Shown: in pieces, positions 1-8,036 of the stretch
Numbering within the stretch: the stretch's first letter is position 1
How the letters are laid out: each line of letters begins with the position of its first letter
DNA from: JAHELQ01 sp964491915
GTDB taxonomy: Bacteria; Acidobacteriota; Aminicenantia; UBA2199
DNA length: 64,000 bases
Reading direction: 5' to 3'
Assembly: GCA_964491915.1 (NCBI GenBank)
Contig: CAZBHS010000007.1
Span: 62,001 to 126,000, forward strand
Translations under genes and position numbers: made by a program
Notes under the pieces: generated by a model
The model's input: only the letters and a program-made list of their open reading frames with translations
What the model was told of the DNA's origin: nothing
Databases searched by the model: none

Positions 1-656
1 CCGCCGAACATGTTGGGCATCATCTCGCCGATGGTGATACCGATCTCTTCGACGCCGGAAGAGGAAAAAATCTCGAATGGCGTCATTTGGGCGGATTTGA
101 CCTCCACCTCGACGATCCGGTCGTTCAGTTTCCCTTCCCGCAGCATGGCGCGGAATTTTTCTTTGGTGTCGTCTTTTTTTTCGATATCCAATTCTTCCGC
201 CGGCCCTTTGATTTTGGTCTTGGGCAGGAGAATGGAGAGGATTCTCTCTTCGACATTTCTGGCGGCTCTTTCTTTGTTGGATTCCATTTTTTCGGCTTTC
301 ACCAGGTCCACGGCGATGCGAGTCAGGTCGCGAATCATGGACTCGACATCTCGGCCCACATATCCCACTTCAGTGAATTTAGACGCTTCGATTTTTATGA
401 AAGGGGAATGGGTCAGTTTGGCCAGGCGGCGGGCGATTTCAGTTTTTCCTACCCCTGTGGGGCCGATCATCAGAATGTTTTTAGGGATGATGTCGTCGGC
501 AATCTCCTTGGGGAGTTGCTGGCGGCGGTAGCGGTTGCGAAGAGCGATCGCTACCGACTTTTTAGCGTCTTTTTGGCCTATGATATATTTGTCCAACTCG
601 GCGACGATTTGTCGTGGAGTCAGCTCATCGTTTTTTTGGGTTATCTGGTGGCTCAT
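1..656 (-). CDS. hslU: HslU, ATPase subunit of the HslUV protease (partial, C-terminus off the left edge)
   Basis: AAA+ unfoldase that forms hexameric caps on the HslV peptidase and feeds it unfolded cytoplasmic proteins. About 218 residues are present. The N-terminus reads MSHQITQKNDELTPRQIV, followed by the family-typical LDKYIIGQKDAKKSVAIALR block, the Walker A GPTGVGKTE near residue 65, and the EASKFTEVGYVGRDVE pore/linker region. The region after it matches the start of the intermediate (I) domain. The ATG abuts the TAA of hslV with no gap, so the two are translated together in the usual hslV-hslU order. Walker B and the C-terminal HslV-activating tail lie outside the window. Identity is secure from N-terminal similarity and synteny. 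Confidence 0.97.
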   Translation of the reverse strand, partial: MSHQITQKNDELTPRQIVAELDKYIIGQKDAKKSVAIALRNRYRRQQLPKEIADDIIPKNILMIGPTGVGKTEIARRLAKLTHSPFIKIEASKFTEVGYVGRDVESMIRDLTRIAVDLVKAEKMESNKERAARNVEERILSILLPKTKIKGPAEELDIEKKDDTKEKFRAMLREGKLNDRIVEVEVKSAQMTPFEIFSSSGVEEIGITIGEMMPNMFG

Positions 657-1211
657 TTATAATTCCTCGACTGTAAAATTGTGATTTGTATAAATGCAGG
701 TGTCCGCCGCGATCTTCAGGGATTGTTCCACGATGCCGCGGGCATCCATCCCGGAGTGGCGTTTCAACGCCAGGGCTGCCGCGTGGGCGTAGGGTCCGCC
801 GGAGCCGATAGCCAGGATGTCTTCGTCCGGCTCGATCACATCCCCGGAACCGGAAAGGATGAAGAGTTTTTCATGGTTGGCGACTATTAGCATCGCTTCC
901 AGGCGGCGCAGCACTTTATCGGTGCGCCACTCTTTGGAGAGCTCGATGGCGGCGCGGGCGATATTGCCGTTGTACTCTTCCAGTTTCCCTTCGAATCTCT
1001 GGAATAGGGAGAAGGCGTCGGAGGTGGAACCGGCGAAGCCCGCCAGAACTTTTCCATGATAGAGTCTCCTCACCTTTTTGGCCCCATGTTTAAGGACTGT
1101 GTTTTGAAAGGAGACCTGGCCGTCCGCTCCGATGACCACCTTGCCGTTATTGCGGACGCATAACACGGTGGTGCTTATGATTTTGTCTTTCCGTCGTTTC
1201 ATTTCCATCAT
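657..1211 (-). CDS. hslV: HslV, peptidase subunit of the HslUV protease
   Basis: Threonine peptidase of 184 residues as predicted; HslV forms the two-ring core of the bacterial proteasome-like protease. The TT pair in ISTTVLCVRNNGKVVIGADG aligns with the N-terminal catalytic Thr of mature HslV, so about 13 residues would be a removable leader unless an internal ATG (codon 4) is used. GSGGPYAHAAALAL and CIYTNHNFTVEEL are family-typical. The usual AGDGQ motif reads GADGQ here, a small variation. A candidate TTGACT/TAAAAT promoter with 17-bp spacing lies immediately upstream, so close to the first ATG that a downstream start is possible. Transcribed leftwards with hslU. Confidence 0.96.
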   Translation of the reverse strand: MMEMKRRKDKIISTTVLCVRNNGKVVIGADGQVSFQNTVLKHGAKKVRRLYHGKVLAGFAGSTSDAFSLFQRFEGKLEEYNGNIARAAIELSKEWRTDKVLRRLEAMLIVANHEKLFILSGSGDVIEPDEDILAIGSGGPYAHAAALALKRHSGMDARGIVEQSLKIAADTCIYTNHNFTVEEL

Positions 1212-1246
1212 TTTATTTTATTCCTTTTTAGTATCGCAGTCAAATT

Positions 1247-1288
1247 TAAAAAAAAGTCCGGTTTTCGCTTGTAAAAACCGGCTTTTTT
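1247..1288. terminator. Bidirectional hairpin with A/T tracts between divergent hslV and chaN
   Basis: CCGGTTTT and AAAACCGG arms form a GC-capped stem. An A-run stands on the left and a T-run on the right, so it resembles an intrinsic terminator read in either direction. It sits between two divergent genes, where no upstream transcript obviously needs to end. It may insulate the promoters or be left from a lost gene. Confidence 0.55.
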
Positions 1289-1310
1289 ATATTATTATTT
1301 TAACTTAATT

Positions 1311-1338
1311 TTGTCAAACGACAAGTAAAAAATACATT
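1311..1338 (+). promoter_or_regulatory. Sigma70-type promoter of the ChaN-like gene
   Basis: TTGTCA at 1311-1316, a 16-bp spacer and TACATT at 1333-1338. The predicted transcript starts near 1345, about 25 nt before the ATG at 1371, which is preceded by AAGGAG. Confidence 0.65.
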
Positions 1339-1370
1339 CTACCCTGGTGGCCGGAATGAAGGAGATGCGG

Positions 1371-2597
1371 ATGAGAAAGATAATGTTTGGTTTGTCCATT
1401 GGACTGGTTTTGCTCGCCGGTACGTTGACGCCTTTTGAGAACGACGGTTTGCCGTTGGGGGACTCACAATATAAATACCAATTGTTGCATATCGGGAAGG
1501 ATACGATGGTTTCCACCGCCTCCAAAAAAGAGGTGACTGCGGACGGTATTGTGGTGGAGAACCCAAACACCCGGGTGTTTATGGTGGGGGAGTATCATGA
1601 TAGTTACCTGTGTCACACCTTGCAGAGGGATTTTCTTGAAGCGTTGTACAAACAGCACGAACATATAATCGTCGGCTTCGAGTTCTTCCGGCGCGAGGAT
1701 AATGAAATTCTGGACCGCTACCGTTTGGGGAAGATCGATGAGAAAGAATTACTTGAGAAAACCGGATGGTATGCCGCCAATGGGCTTAATTTCGGGTATA
1801 CGCGGTTGGTGATGGATGTGATTCGCAAATACAAAATAAAGGCGGTGGGTTTGAATGTGCCTCGCAAGATCGTTCACAAAGTGTCCACCATGGGGTTTGA
1901 CCGGTTGTCCGCCGGAGAGAAGGCGATGTTTCCCACCATCGGCATTCCCAATCGCGACCACGAGTATTTCATCAGGTCCCAATTCGGCGATTTTTCGGTG
2001 CAGATGGACCCATGGTTTCAGAATATGTACATGGCCCAGAAATGTTGGGATGTGATCATGGCGGAATCGATGCGCGAAGAACTGGACCGCAAGGAGAATC
2101 GCGGCTACAAAGGGGTGATTATCGCCGGCAGTGCCCATATCGACTATGGCCTGGGTATTCCGTTCCGTTACCGGGCGGCGAAAAAAAGAGAGAGGATCAC
2201 CACCATCGTACCGGTGTTTTTGCCGGAAAAGAAAGATGAAGACGAAGATTCCGAAGAGCATCCGATGCTCAAGATGATGGCCAAGTCGTTGCAGCCGGCG
2301 GCGATCTTTTCCCGAGGACTGGCGGATTATGTGTTCTCCGTCCCGAAGGCGGCGGCGCCGCACTTTCCGGTGTTGGGGGTATCCGGCAAGATCACGGACG
2401 GCCAGTTCGTGGTTTCGCGGGTGAAGAAAGATAGCCTGGGGGAGAAGCAGGGCATTTCCAAAGGTGATGTTGTTCTTTCCATCGATGGAATTCCTATAAA
2501 ATCAGTGGAGCAATTGAGAGTGTTGTTCGCTGCCAAAGATTGGGGCCAGGAGTTGAACGTAGAGGTCCGCAAGACAGTCAAAATCGCGAAAGAATAG
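1371..2597 (+). CDS. ChaN-family (Tiki-fold) exported protein with C-terminal PDZ domain
   Basis: Exported protein of 408 residues. I chose the ATG at 1371 because AAGGAG lies 6 nt upstream and it places the hydrophobic signal MRKIMFGLSIGLVLLAG at the very N-terminus; an upstream GTG at 1347 has no ribosome site. The core carries the ChaN/Tiki superfamily signatures MVGEYHDSYLCHTLQ (GExH metal/haem-site motif), HIIVGFEFF and the late IIAGSAHIDYGLGIP. The last ~75 residues (FPVLGVSGKI... GISKGDVVLSIDGIPI) are a PDZ domain, as in many ChaN relatives from anaerobes. ChaN proteins have been linked to haem binding; the substrate here is unknown. It is a single-gene unit between hslVU and the decarboxylase operon. 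Confidence 0.85.
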   Translation: MRKIMFGLSIGLVLLAGTLTPFENDGLPLGDSQYKYQLLHIGKDTMVSTASKKEVTADGIVVENPNTRVFMVGEYHDSYLCHTLQRDFLEALYKQHEHIIVGFEFFRREDNEILDRYRLGKIDEKELLEKTGWYAANGLNFGYTRLVMDVIRKYKIKAVGLNVPRKIVHKVSTMGFDRLSAGEKAMFPTIGIPNRDHEYFIRSQFGDFSVQMDPWFQNMYMAQKCWDVIMAESMREELDRKENRGYKGVIIAGSAHIDYGLGIPFRYRAAKKRERITTIVPVFLPEKKDEDEDSEEHPMLKMMAKSLQPAAIFSRGLADYVFSVPKAAAPHFPVLGVSGKITDGQFVVSRVKKDSLGEKQGISKGDVVLSIDGIPIKSVEQLRVLFAAKDWGQELNVEVRKTVKIAKE

Positions 2598-2630
2598 GGT
2601 GTGGCAACCCTAGTAAAATAAATTTTTTCG

Positions 2631-2659
2631 TTGACCTGTCCTATAAATTGTGATAAATT
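2631..2659 (+). promoter_or_regulatory. Promoter of the methylmalonyl-CoA decarboxylase operon
   Basis: TTGACC (2631-2636), 17-bp spacer, TAAATT (2654-2659), followed by a CGGAGGA ribosome site at 2686-2692 ahead of the ATG at 2696. It is the only convincing promoter before the five-gene mmd-ftcD run. Confidence 0.7.
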
Positions 2660-2695
2660 CAAGACTAACTCTTCTGTGAAATGTACGGAGGACCG

Positions 2696-4246
2696 ATGAG
2701 TATTGAACGGAAAATATTAGAACTTGCCAATAAAAAAGAAGCCGCCCACCTCGGTGGCGGTGAAGGACGCATTGACAAGCAACATCAAAAAGGAAAGTAC
2801 ACTGCCAGAGAGCGGATCGAAAAGATTCTCGACGACGGCAGCTTCGAAGAATTCGACCTGTTTGTGACCCATCGCTGCAGCGATTTTGGAATGGAAAAAA
2901 ACCAACCGTTGACCGACGGTGTGGTTACCGGCTATGGAACGGTGAATGGCCGGCTGGTGTTTGTTTTTTCCCAGGATTTTACGATTTTCGGCGGTTCCCT
3001 GTCGAAAACGTACGCTGAGAAAATTGTCAAGATCATGGATATGGCCGCCCGCGTGGGTGCTCCGGTGATCGGATTGAACGATTCCGGCGGCGCCCGTATT
3101 CAGGAAGGCGTGGACGCGTTGGCGGGCTACACCGATATATTTCTCAAGAATGTCATGTATTCGGGAGTTGTACCCCAGATATCGATGATATTGGGACCCT
3201 GCGCCGGCGGAGCCGTTTATTCCCCCGCCATCACCGATTTTATCATGATGGTGGATAAAACGTCGTATATGTTTTTAACCGGTCCCAAGGTTGTGAAGCA
3301 GGTGACGCAGGAAGATGTCACTGTGGATCAATTGGGCGGCGCGGGCGTGCATTCCAAAAAGAGCGGTATCTCGCACTTTGTCTACGAGAATGAAGACGCC
3401 GCGTTTGAGGAACTGCGCAAATTGCTTTCGTTTTTACCTCAGAGCAACAAGGAAAAGCCGCCTGTGGTTGATTGTCTGGACCCCATCGACCGGGTGGACG
3501 AACACCTTAATTACATTGTTCCTGAAAATCCAAACAAACCATACGATATGATCGAGATTATCTCAACTGTGGTGGATGACAACGATTTTCTCGAAGTGCA
3601 ACCGGATTTCGCCAAAAACATTATTGTCGGTTTTGCCCGCATGAATGGAAATACTGTCGGCATCATCGCCAACCAGCCGAAATTCCTGGCCGGTGTCCTG
3701 GATAACAACGCTTCTATGAAAGCGGCGCGGTTTGTCCGTTTTTGCGACGCGTTCAACATTCCTCTGGTGGTGCTCGAGGATGTTCCGGGATTTATGCCCG
3801 GAACCAACCAGGAGTACAACGGGATCATCAAGAATGGCGCCAAACTCTTGTACGCTTTTGCCGAAGCCACTGTGCCAAAAATCACCGTGATTGTTCGCAA
3901 AGCCTACGGCGGCGCTTATTGCGTAATGAACTCGAAACATATGCGGGCGGATGTCAATATCGCCTGGCCAACGGCGGAAATCGCAGTCATGGGACCGGAC
4001 GGAGCTGTGGAGATCATTTATAGCAAAGAGATCAAAGGAGCCGAGGATAAGGTAGCCAAATCAGATGAATTGAAAGAGATGTATCGGGACATGTTCGCCA
4101 ATCCCTACAACGCCGCCAAGAAAGGCTATATCGATGATGTCATCGTTCCGGCAAATACCCGGATCCGCTTGATCAAGGCCCTGGCGATGTTGGCGGGGAA
4201 AGAGGATAAAAATCCCGTCAAGAAGCATGGCAACATACCATTGTAG
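2696..4246 (+). CDS. mmdA: Methylmalonyl-CoA decarboxylase, carboxyltransferase (alpha) subunit
   Basis: Cytoplasmic subunit that moves the carboxyl group of (S)-methylmalonyl-CoA onto the biotin of the carrier subunit. The 516-residue length and the paired crotonase-like halves match the propionyl-CoA carboxylase beta / MmdA family. The first oxyanion-hole stretch is GAPVIGLNDSGGARIQEG and the second is RKAYGGAYCVMNSKHM; FMPGTNQEYNGIIKNGAKLL is the conserved acyl-CoA loop. The upstream in-frame ATG at 2681 lacks a ribosome site, whereas ATG 2696 has CGGAGGA in place. The following genes encode the gamma/delta anchor, biotin carrier and Na+-channel beta subunit and no biotin carboxylase, which argues for a decarboxylase rather than a carboxylase. 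Glutaconyl-CoA is a less likely substrate. Confidence 0.9.
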   Translation: MSIERKILELANKKEAAHLGGGEGRIDKQHQKGKYTARERIEKILDDGSFEEFDLFVTHRCSDFGMEKNQPLTDGVVTGYGTVNGRLVFVFSQDFTIFGGSLSKTYAEKIVKIMDMAARVGAPVIGLNDSGGARIQEGVDALAGYTDIFLKNVMYSGVVPQISMILGPCAGGAVYSPAITDFIMMVDKTSYMFLTGPKVVKQVTQEDVTVDQLGGAGVHSKKSGISHFVYENEDAAFEELRKLLSFLPQSNKEKPPVVDCLDPIDRVDEHLNYIVPENPNKPYDMIEIISTVVDDNDFLEVQPDFAKNIIVGFARMNGNTVGIIANQPKFLAGVLDNNASMKAARFVRFCDAFNIPLVVLEDVPGFMPGTNQEYNGIIKNGAKLLYAFAEATVPKITVIVRKAYGGAYCVMNSKHMRADVNIAWPTAEIAVMGPDGAVEIIYSKEIKGAEDKVAKSDELKEMYRDMFANPYNAAKKGYIDDVIVPANTRIRLIKALAMLAGKEDKNPVKKHGNIPL

Positions 4247-4267
4247 ATATAAAATTGGAGAATCCCA

Positions 4268-4561
4268 GTGGATTTGAATGATGCATTGATTGTCACCGCG
4301 TTGGGAATCGCCGTTGTCTTTTCAGGTTTAATTTTGACCAGCTTGATGATATCGACGTTTCCCCTCGTTCCCAGGTTAGCGGACAAATTTAAGAGAAACC
4401 CCCAGTCCCGACCTCAGCCAGAATCCCCCATAAAAACCGGCCAACCGCCCGCGAAGATATCACCCGATATCGTGGCGGTGATCTCCGCTGTGGTGGAGGT
4501 GGAAGCACGGATTAGACGCGCTTCGGCCGGAAGTAAATACACCTTCAAACGGGATCGGTAG
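4268..4561 (+). CDS. mmdD: Na+-pumping decarboxylase gamma/delta (OadG-type) membrane anchor subunit
   Basis: Small 97-residue protein with one N-terminal transmembrane helix (about residues 5-31) followed by a Pro-rich linker and a C-terminal helix ending in KYTFKRD. This is the layout of OadG/MmdD subunits, which tether the carboxyltransferase to the beta subunit and help assemble the pump. Translation starts at a GTG preceded by GGAG. It sits between the alpha and biotin-carrier genes, the usual place in mmd operons. The family diverges fast, so the call rests on topology and position as much as on residues. Confidence 0.8.
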   Translation: MDLNDALIVTALGIAVVFSGLILTSLMISTFPLVPRLADKFKRNPQSRPQPESPIKTGQPPAKISPDIVAVISAVVEVEARIRRASAGSKYTFKRDR

Positions 4562-4653
4562 TATGCTGCCGTTACCCTGTCGCCGGAACCTGTGGGTTTT
4601 TCCGGTGGCGGGGGTCACCAGGGGAAATTATTATATGAAGAGGATTATATAAA

Positions 4654-5121
4654 ATGAGAAAGTACGAATTGTCGATTGGCGACAACGATTATAAAGCGGA
4701 GGTTAAGGAATTCACCGTAGATTTCGCCCGGATCGTCGTCAATGACATTGAATATGAAGTGACGTTAAAAGAGTTCGGTCGTAAAGAGGTCGCGGCCCCG
4801 CGGTCGCTGGATCGTTCAGCCTCCCCGAAAGCCCCCGCGGTCTCGAAAGAGACGAAGCGGGCTGTGCCGGTGGGTGTCAATGGCGGCGCCGAAGGAATTA
4901 GATCCCCCCTTCCGGGATTGATTATCGATGTGATGATTAAAGAGGGAGATTCTGTCAAGGCCGGACAAAATATGATAGTGATGGAAGCCATGAAAATGGA
5001 AAATCAGATACAGGCGCCGCATGACGGAACCGTGAAAAAGGTTTTTGTGAACAAAGGAGACTCTGTTGCGGAAGACGACGTGCTGGTGGAATTATGCCGC
5101 CCACCCCACACGACTCTGTAG
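4654..5121 (+). CDS. mmdC: Biotin carboxyl carrier subunit of the decarboxylase
   Basis: Carrier protein of 155 residues that shuttles CO2 between the carboxyltransferase and the membrane beta subunit. The C-terminal biotinyl domain contains the biotinylation motif MEAMKMEN with Lys114 as the acceptor, and the surrounding SPLPGLIIDVMIKEGDSV and VNKGDSVAEDDVLVEL strands are typical. The first ~50 residues form a small beta domain, joined by an Ala/Pro-rich swinging linker (about 48-82). The 92-nt gap before it holds a GC-rich hairpin (around 4580-4620) that may tune relative expression. The next gene starts 16 nt after its stop codon. Confidence 0.93.
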   Translation: MRKYELSIGDNDYKAEVKEFTVDFARIVVNDIEYEVTLKEFGRKEVAAPRSLDRSASPKAPAVSKETKRAVPVGVNGGAEGIRSPLPGLIIDVMIKEGDSVKAGQNMIVMEAMKMENQIQAPHDGTVKKVFVNKGDSVAEDDVLVELCRPPHTTL

Positions 5122-5137
5122 CGCGAGAGGTTTAGAT

Positions 5138-6817
5138 ATGAAACGTTTTTTATTTATTTTTCTGATTGTTCTGCCGGTATTCGTCCTCCAGGGCGCCTCT
5201 CCCGGTTCTTTAGAATTTAACGAAGATCATTATATAAAAGTGTTCAGCGGCAAAGCCCATAAGGTGGCTATTGATGATACCGGAGAGCTACTGGGTCGGC
5301 ACGATGAGATTCTCGGCGTTTTTAAGGTCATCGCTGTGGATGATTTTGATAGTATCGCCAGGGTGCAATTGCCCCAACAGAGCGATCCGTCTGTTGTAAA
5401 ACTCATCAAAAAAGTCCGGTTGAATTCTCAAGAGGTCCGTTTTGATCATGAAGATTCCCCCTCCTATTTTATTATTCGGGACAAGGGATCGAAGCGCGGG
5501 GTGAAACCCGGAATGAAAGGCCGCTTGTTCAAGGGAGAGGATGTATCTGGAATTTTCAAGGTTATCGGCGTGGAAGAAGATTTTTGCTACGCTTTTGTCT
5601 CCAACGGCGCGGCATATATCGATCCCCGGCAATCCGATGGTGTCGAATTCCAGGATTATGTGGACCAGATTGTCAGCAGCACCGGTTTTGTCAATTTGTC
5701 TTTAAAGAATATTATCATGCTGCTGATCGGCATCTTTTTTATTTATCTGGGAGTGGCTAAAGATTATGAGCCGTTACTTCTGGTTCCTATCGGTTTCGGT
5801 ATTTTAGTGGGGAACATCCCGCTACCGTTGCAGATTTTCAATAGCATTTCTGTCTATATGATTGATCCTGTTTCACATCAATATACATTCAACACAACCG
5901 CCAACAGTGTTCTGGGTTTGATTTATTTCGGTGTGCGTTCCGGTTTGTTTCCACCCCTGATTTTCCTGGGGATCGGTGCCATGACGGACTTTACCGCTTT
6001 GCTTGCCAATCCTAAGAGCGTGCTTCTCGGCGCCGCCGCCCAGATGGGTATCTTTATTACATTTATCAGCGCCATGCTGCTGGGGTTTTCCCCCTCCAAC
6101 GCTGCCGCCATCGGTATCATCGGTGGAGCCGACGGCCCCACCGCGATCTTTTTGTCTTCTAAACTGGCTCCGTCCTTAATCGGTCCAATCGCTATCGCCG
6201 CCTATTCGTATATGGCCATGGTTCCGATCATTCAGCCTCCCATCATGAAATTGTTGACCTCCAAAAAGGAACGCTTGATTCGCATGAAACCCGGACGGCA
6301 AGTGAAGAAGCTAGAAAAAATTATGTTTCCTATCGCTGGATTGATACTGACAACTCTCGTGGCTCCCGGCGCGATTCCGCTGTTAGGCATGCTCTTTTTC
6401 GGCAACCTTTTGAAGGAATCCGGGGTTACGACACGACTTGCCAAAACCGCTTCCAACGCGCTCATCGATATCGCCACCATCTTGCTTGGATTCGCAGTGG
6501 GAGCGTCCACCAGCGCCCAGGTCTTTTTGAACCAGCGGTCTGTGTTGATATTTGTATTGGGAGTCATCAGTTTTGCCGTCGCCACCGCTTGCGGAGTATT
6601 GTTCGCAAAATTAATGAACGTATTCGTAAAAGAGAAGATCAATCCCCTGATCGGGGCTGCCGGAGTGTCGGCTGTACCCGATTCCGCCCGCGTGGTGCAC
6701 AATGTCGGCAAGGAGGAGGACTCCAATAATTACCTGTTGATGCATGCCATGGGCCCGAATGTAGCCGGGGTCATCGGTTCCGCTATCGCCGCAGGTGTAT
6801 TCCTGGGAATTTTTTAA
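5138..6817 (+). CDS. mmdB: Na+-translocating decarboxylase beta subunit with an extra exported N-terminal domain
   Basis: Membrane subunit that decarboxylates carboxybiotin and pumps Na+ out. The C-terminal ~375 residues are canonical OadB/MmdB: STGFVNLSLKNIIML entry helix, the GGADGPTAIFLSSKLAP motif with the channel Asp, and a closing AMGPNVAGVIGSAIAAG helix. Unusually, a signal-like hydrophobic N-terminus (MKRFLFIFLIVLPVFVL) and about 160 extra residues precede it. That extension seems to hold two similar beta-rich units, each with GIFKV or GVFKV followed by IGV or IAV. The ATG at 5138 is preceded by GAGAGG; the longer frame from 5066 overlaps mmdC and is unlikely. Usual family length is about 375-430, here 559. 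Confidence 0.9.
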   Translation: MKRFLFIFLIVLPVFVLQGASPGSLEFNEDHYIKVFSGKAHKVAIDDTGELLGRHDEILGVFKVIAVDDFDSIARVQLPQQSDPSVVKLIKKVRLNSQEVRFDHEDSPSYFIIRDKGSKRGVKPGMKGRLFKGEDVSGIFKVIGVEEDFCYAFVSNGAAYIDPRQSDGVEFQDYVDQIVSSTGFVNLSLKNIIMLLIGIFFIYLGVAKDYEPLLLVPIGFGILVGNIPLPLQIFNSISVYMIDPVSHQYTFNTTANSVLGLIYFGVRSGLFPPLIFLGIGAMTDFTALLANPKSVLLGAAAQMGIFITFISAMLLGFSPSNAAAIGIIGGADGPTAIFLSSKLAPSLIGPIAIAAYSYMAMVPIIQPPIMKLLTSKKERLIRMKPGRQVKKLEKIMFPIAGLILTTLVAPGAIPLLGMLFFGNLLKESGVTTRLAKTASNALIDIATILLGFAVGASTSAQVFLNQRSVLIFVLGVISFAVATACGVLFAKLMNVFVKEKINPLIGAAGVSAVPDSARVVHNVGKEEDSNNYLLMHAMGPNVAGVIGSAIAAGVFLGIF

Positions 6818-6832
6818 CGAGGAGGCGCATTT

Positions 6833-7759
6833 ATGAGTAAGATTATCTCTGTAATTCCAAACATTTGTGAAGGGAAGAATGAAGCGTTTATCGATGCTCT
6901 TTCCGAGAAGCTGGAGGAGGTGAGAGGTCTTGTAATGTTGGATGTCTCGATGGATAAGGTCAGAAACCGGACGGTTTTCGCCTTCACCGGTTCAACCGAA
7001 GCCATCATCGAGGGTGGAATGGTGCTGTATGAAGAATCCCTCAAAAATATCGATATGCGGAAACACAAGGGAGAGTATCCCCGGATCGGCGCTGTGGATG
7101 TATTCCCGTTTGTACCTTTAAAAGACGTTTCTATTGAAGAGGCGGTGGCTATATCGGAAGAATTTGCCAGAAAAGTCGCGGAAGAGTTCAAAATTCCGGT
7201 CTACCTGTTTAGCGAGTCGGCAAAATACCCTCTCAGAAAAGATATTGAAAAAATCCGGGATGTGCAATATGAAGGCCTGGAAAAAAGACTGAAAGATCCA
7301 CGCTGGAAACCCGATTTCGGCCCCGATGAATTCAAGGCCGATTCCGGCGCCACCATTATCGGCGCCCGGTATCCGTTGGTCAGCTTCAAAATATTTCTCA
7401 ATACCACAAACCTCGATATTACCAGAAGTATATGCGATGCCATCGACCATTCTTCCGGCGGTTTGAGAAACGTGAAAACCTATTCCGGTATCGCCAACGA
7501 GAAACAGCAATCGCAGATTACCATCTCCATCTCCAATTACAAAGGCACTCCCATGTACAAGGTGATTGAAAATGTCAGAATGGAGGCGAGGCGGTATGGT
7601 CTCACGGTTCAGGATGTCGAGATGATCGGCTTGATTCCCGAGAGGGTGTTTTTGGACTCCTCGGTGTATTATATGAACATTAATCATTTCTCCTATGATC
7701 GCATTGTCGAGAAAAATATCCAGCAGCATCTCGACGAAAAAATGTTCGATATGGATTAG
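6833..7759 (+). CDS. ftcD: Glutamate formimidoyltransferase
   Basis: Transfers the formimino group of N-formimino-L-glutamate to tetrahydrofolate, the last step of one histidine-degradation route, releasing glutamate. The 308-residue length is that of the transferase-only form without the cyclodeaminase domain. Hallmarks: IISVIPNICEGKN at the N-terminus, the catalytic-site region MRKHKGEYPRIGAVDVFPFVPL, and DFGPDEF followed by GATIIGAR. GAGGAGG stands before the ATG. It lies 15 nt behind mmdB and is presumably cotranscribed, tying histidine fermentation to the sodium-pumping decarboxylase. Confidence 0.93.
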   Translation: MSKIISVIPNICEGKNEAFIDALSEKLEEVRGLVMLDVSMDKVRNRTVFAFTGSTEAIIEGGMVLYEESLKNIDMRKHKGEYPRIGAVDVFPFVPLKDVSIEEAVAISEEFARKVAEEFKIPVYLFSESAKYPLRKDIEKIRDVQYEGLEKRLKDPRWKPDFGPDEFKADSGATIIGARYPLVSFKIFLNTTNLDITRSICDAIDHSSGGLRNVKTYSGIANEKQQSQITISISNYKGTPMYKVIENVRMEARRYGLTVQDVEMIGLIPERVFLDSSVYYMNINHFSYDRIVEKNIQQHLDEKMFDMD

Positions 7760-7785
7760 GCGTACCATCGCCATTTAGTTTTGAA

Positions 7786-7845
7786 GCGCCCGGCAACGGG
7801 CGCAAGAAAAGAGGACCCTCAAGCCCCGGGCAGGTTTCGGCATAT
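7786..7845 (+). other. Structured intergenic segment after ftcD
   Basis: A perfect GCGCCCG/CGGGCGC stem capped by a GCAA tetraloop (7786-7803) is followed by a second imperfect stem (CCCGGGCA with TGCCTGGG). No U-tract follows either stem, so this is not a normal intrinsic terminator. I do not recognise a known riboswitch class. Confidence 0.4.
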
Positions 7846-7975
7846 GAGATTGCCTGGGAGTTGTTCCCGGTTTGCGCGTATTATTTTTTTTCAACAAGTG
7901 AACTCATTGATCCTTATCCGCTTCCCCGGCGGCCCCGTTTCAAAAATAAATAGGGAAACTCCTGGGGAAATTCGG

Positions 7976-8005
7976 TTGACATTTCCATTCCCTTATCTGT
8001 ATAAT
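7976..8005 (+). promoter_or_regulatory. Consensus sigma70 promoter of the OPT transporter gene
   Basis: Perfect TTGACA (7976-7981) and TATAAT (8000-8005) with an 18-bp spacer, 31 nt before the ATG. It is one of the strongest promoters in the window by consensus. Confidence 0.85.
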
Positions 8006-8036
8006 ACTTTTTAATACATATTGAGAGGTGTGTTCT

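Noticed and set aside
2696..6817. Oxaloacetate decarboxylase or propionyl-CoA carboxylase as the operon identity
   Set aside because: The alpha subunit is of the acyl-CoA carboxyltransferase type, not the pyruvate/oxaloacetate type, and no biotin carboxylase gene is present while beta and gamma pump subunits are.
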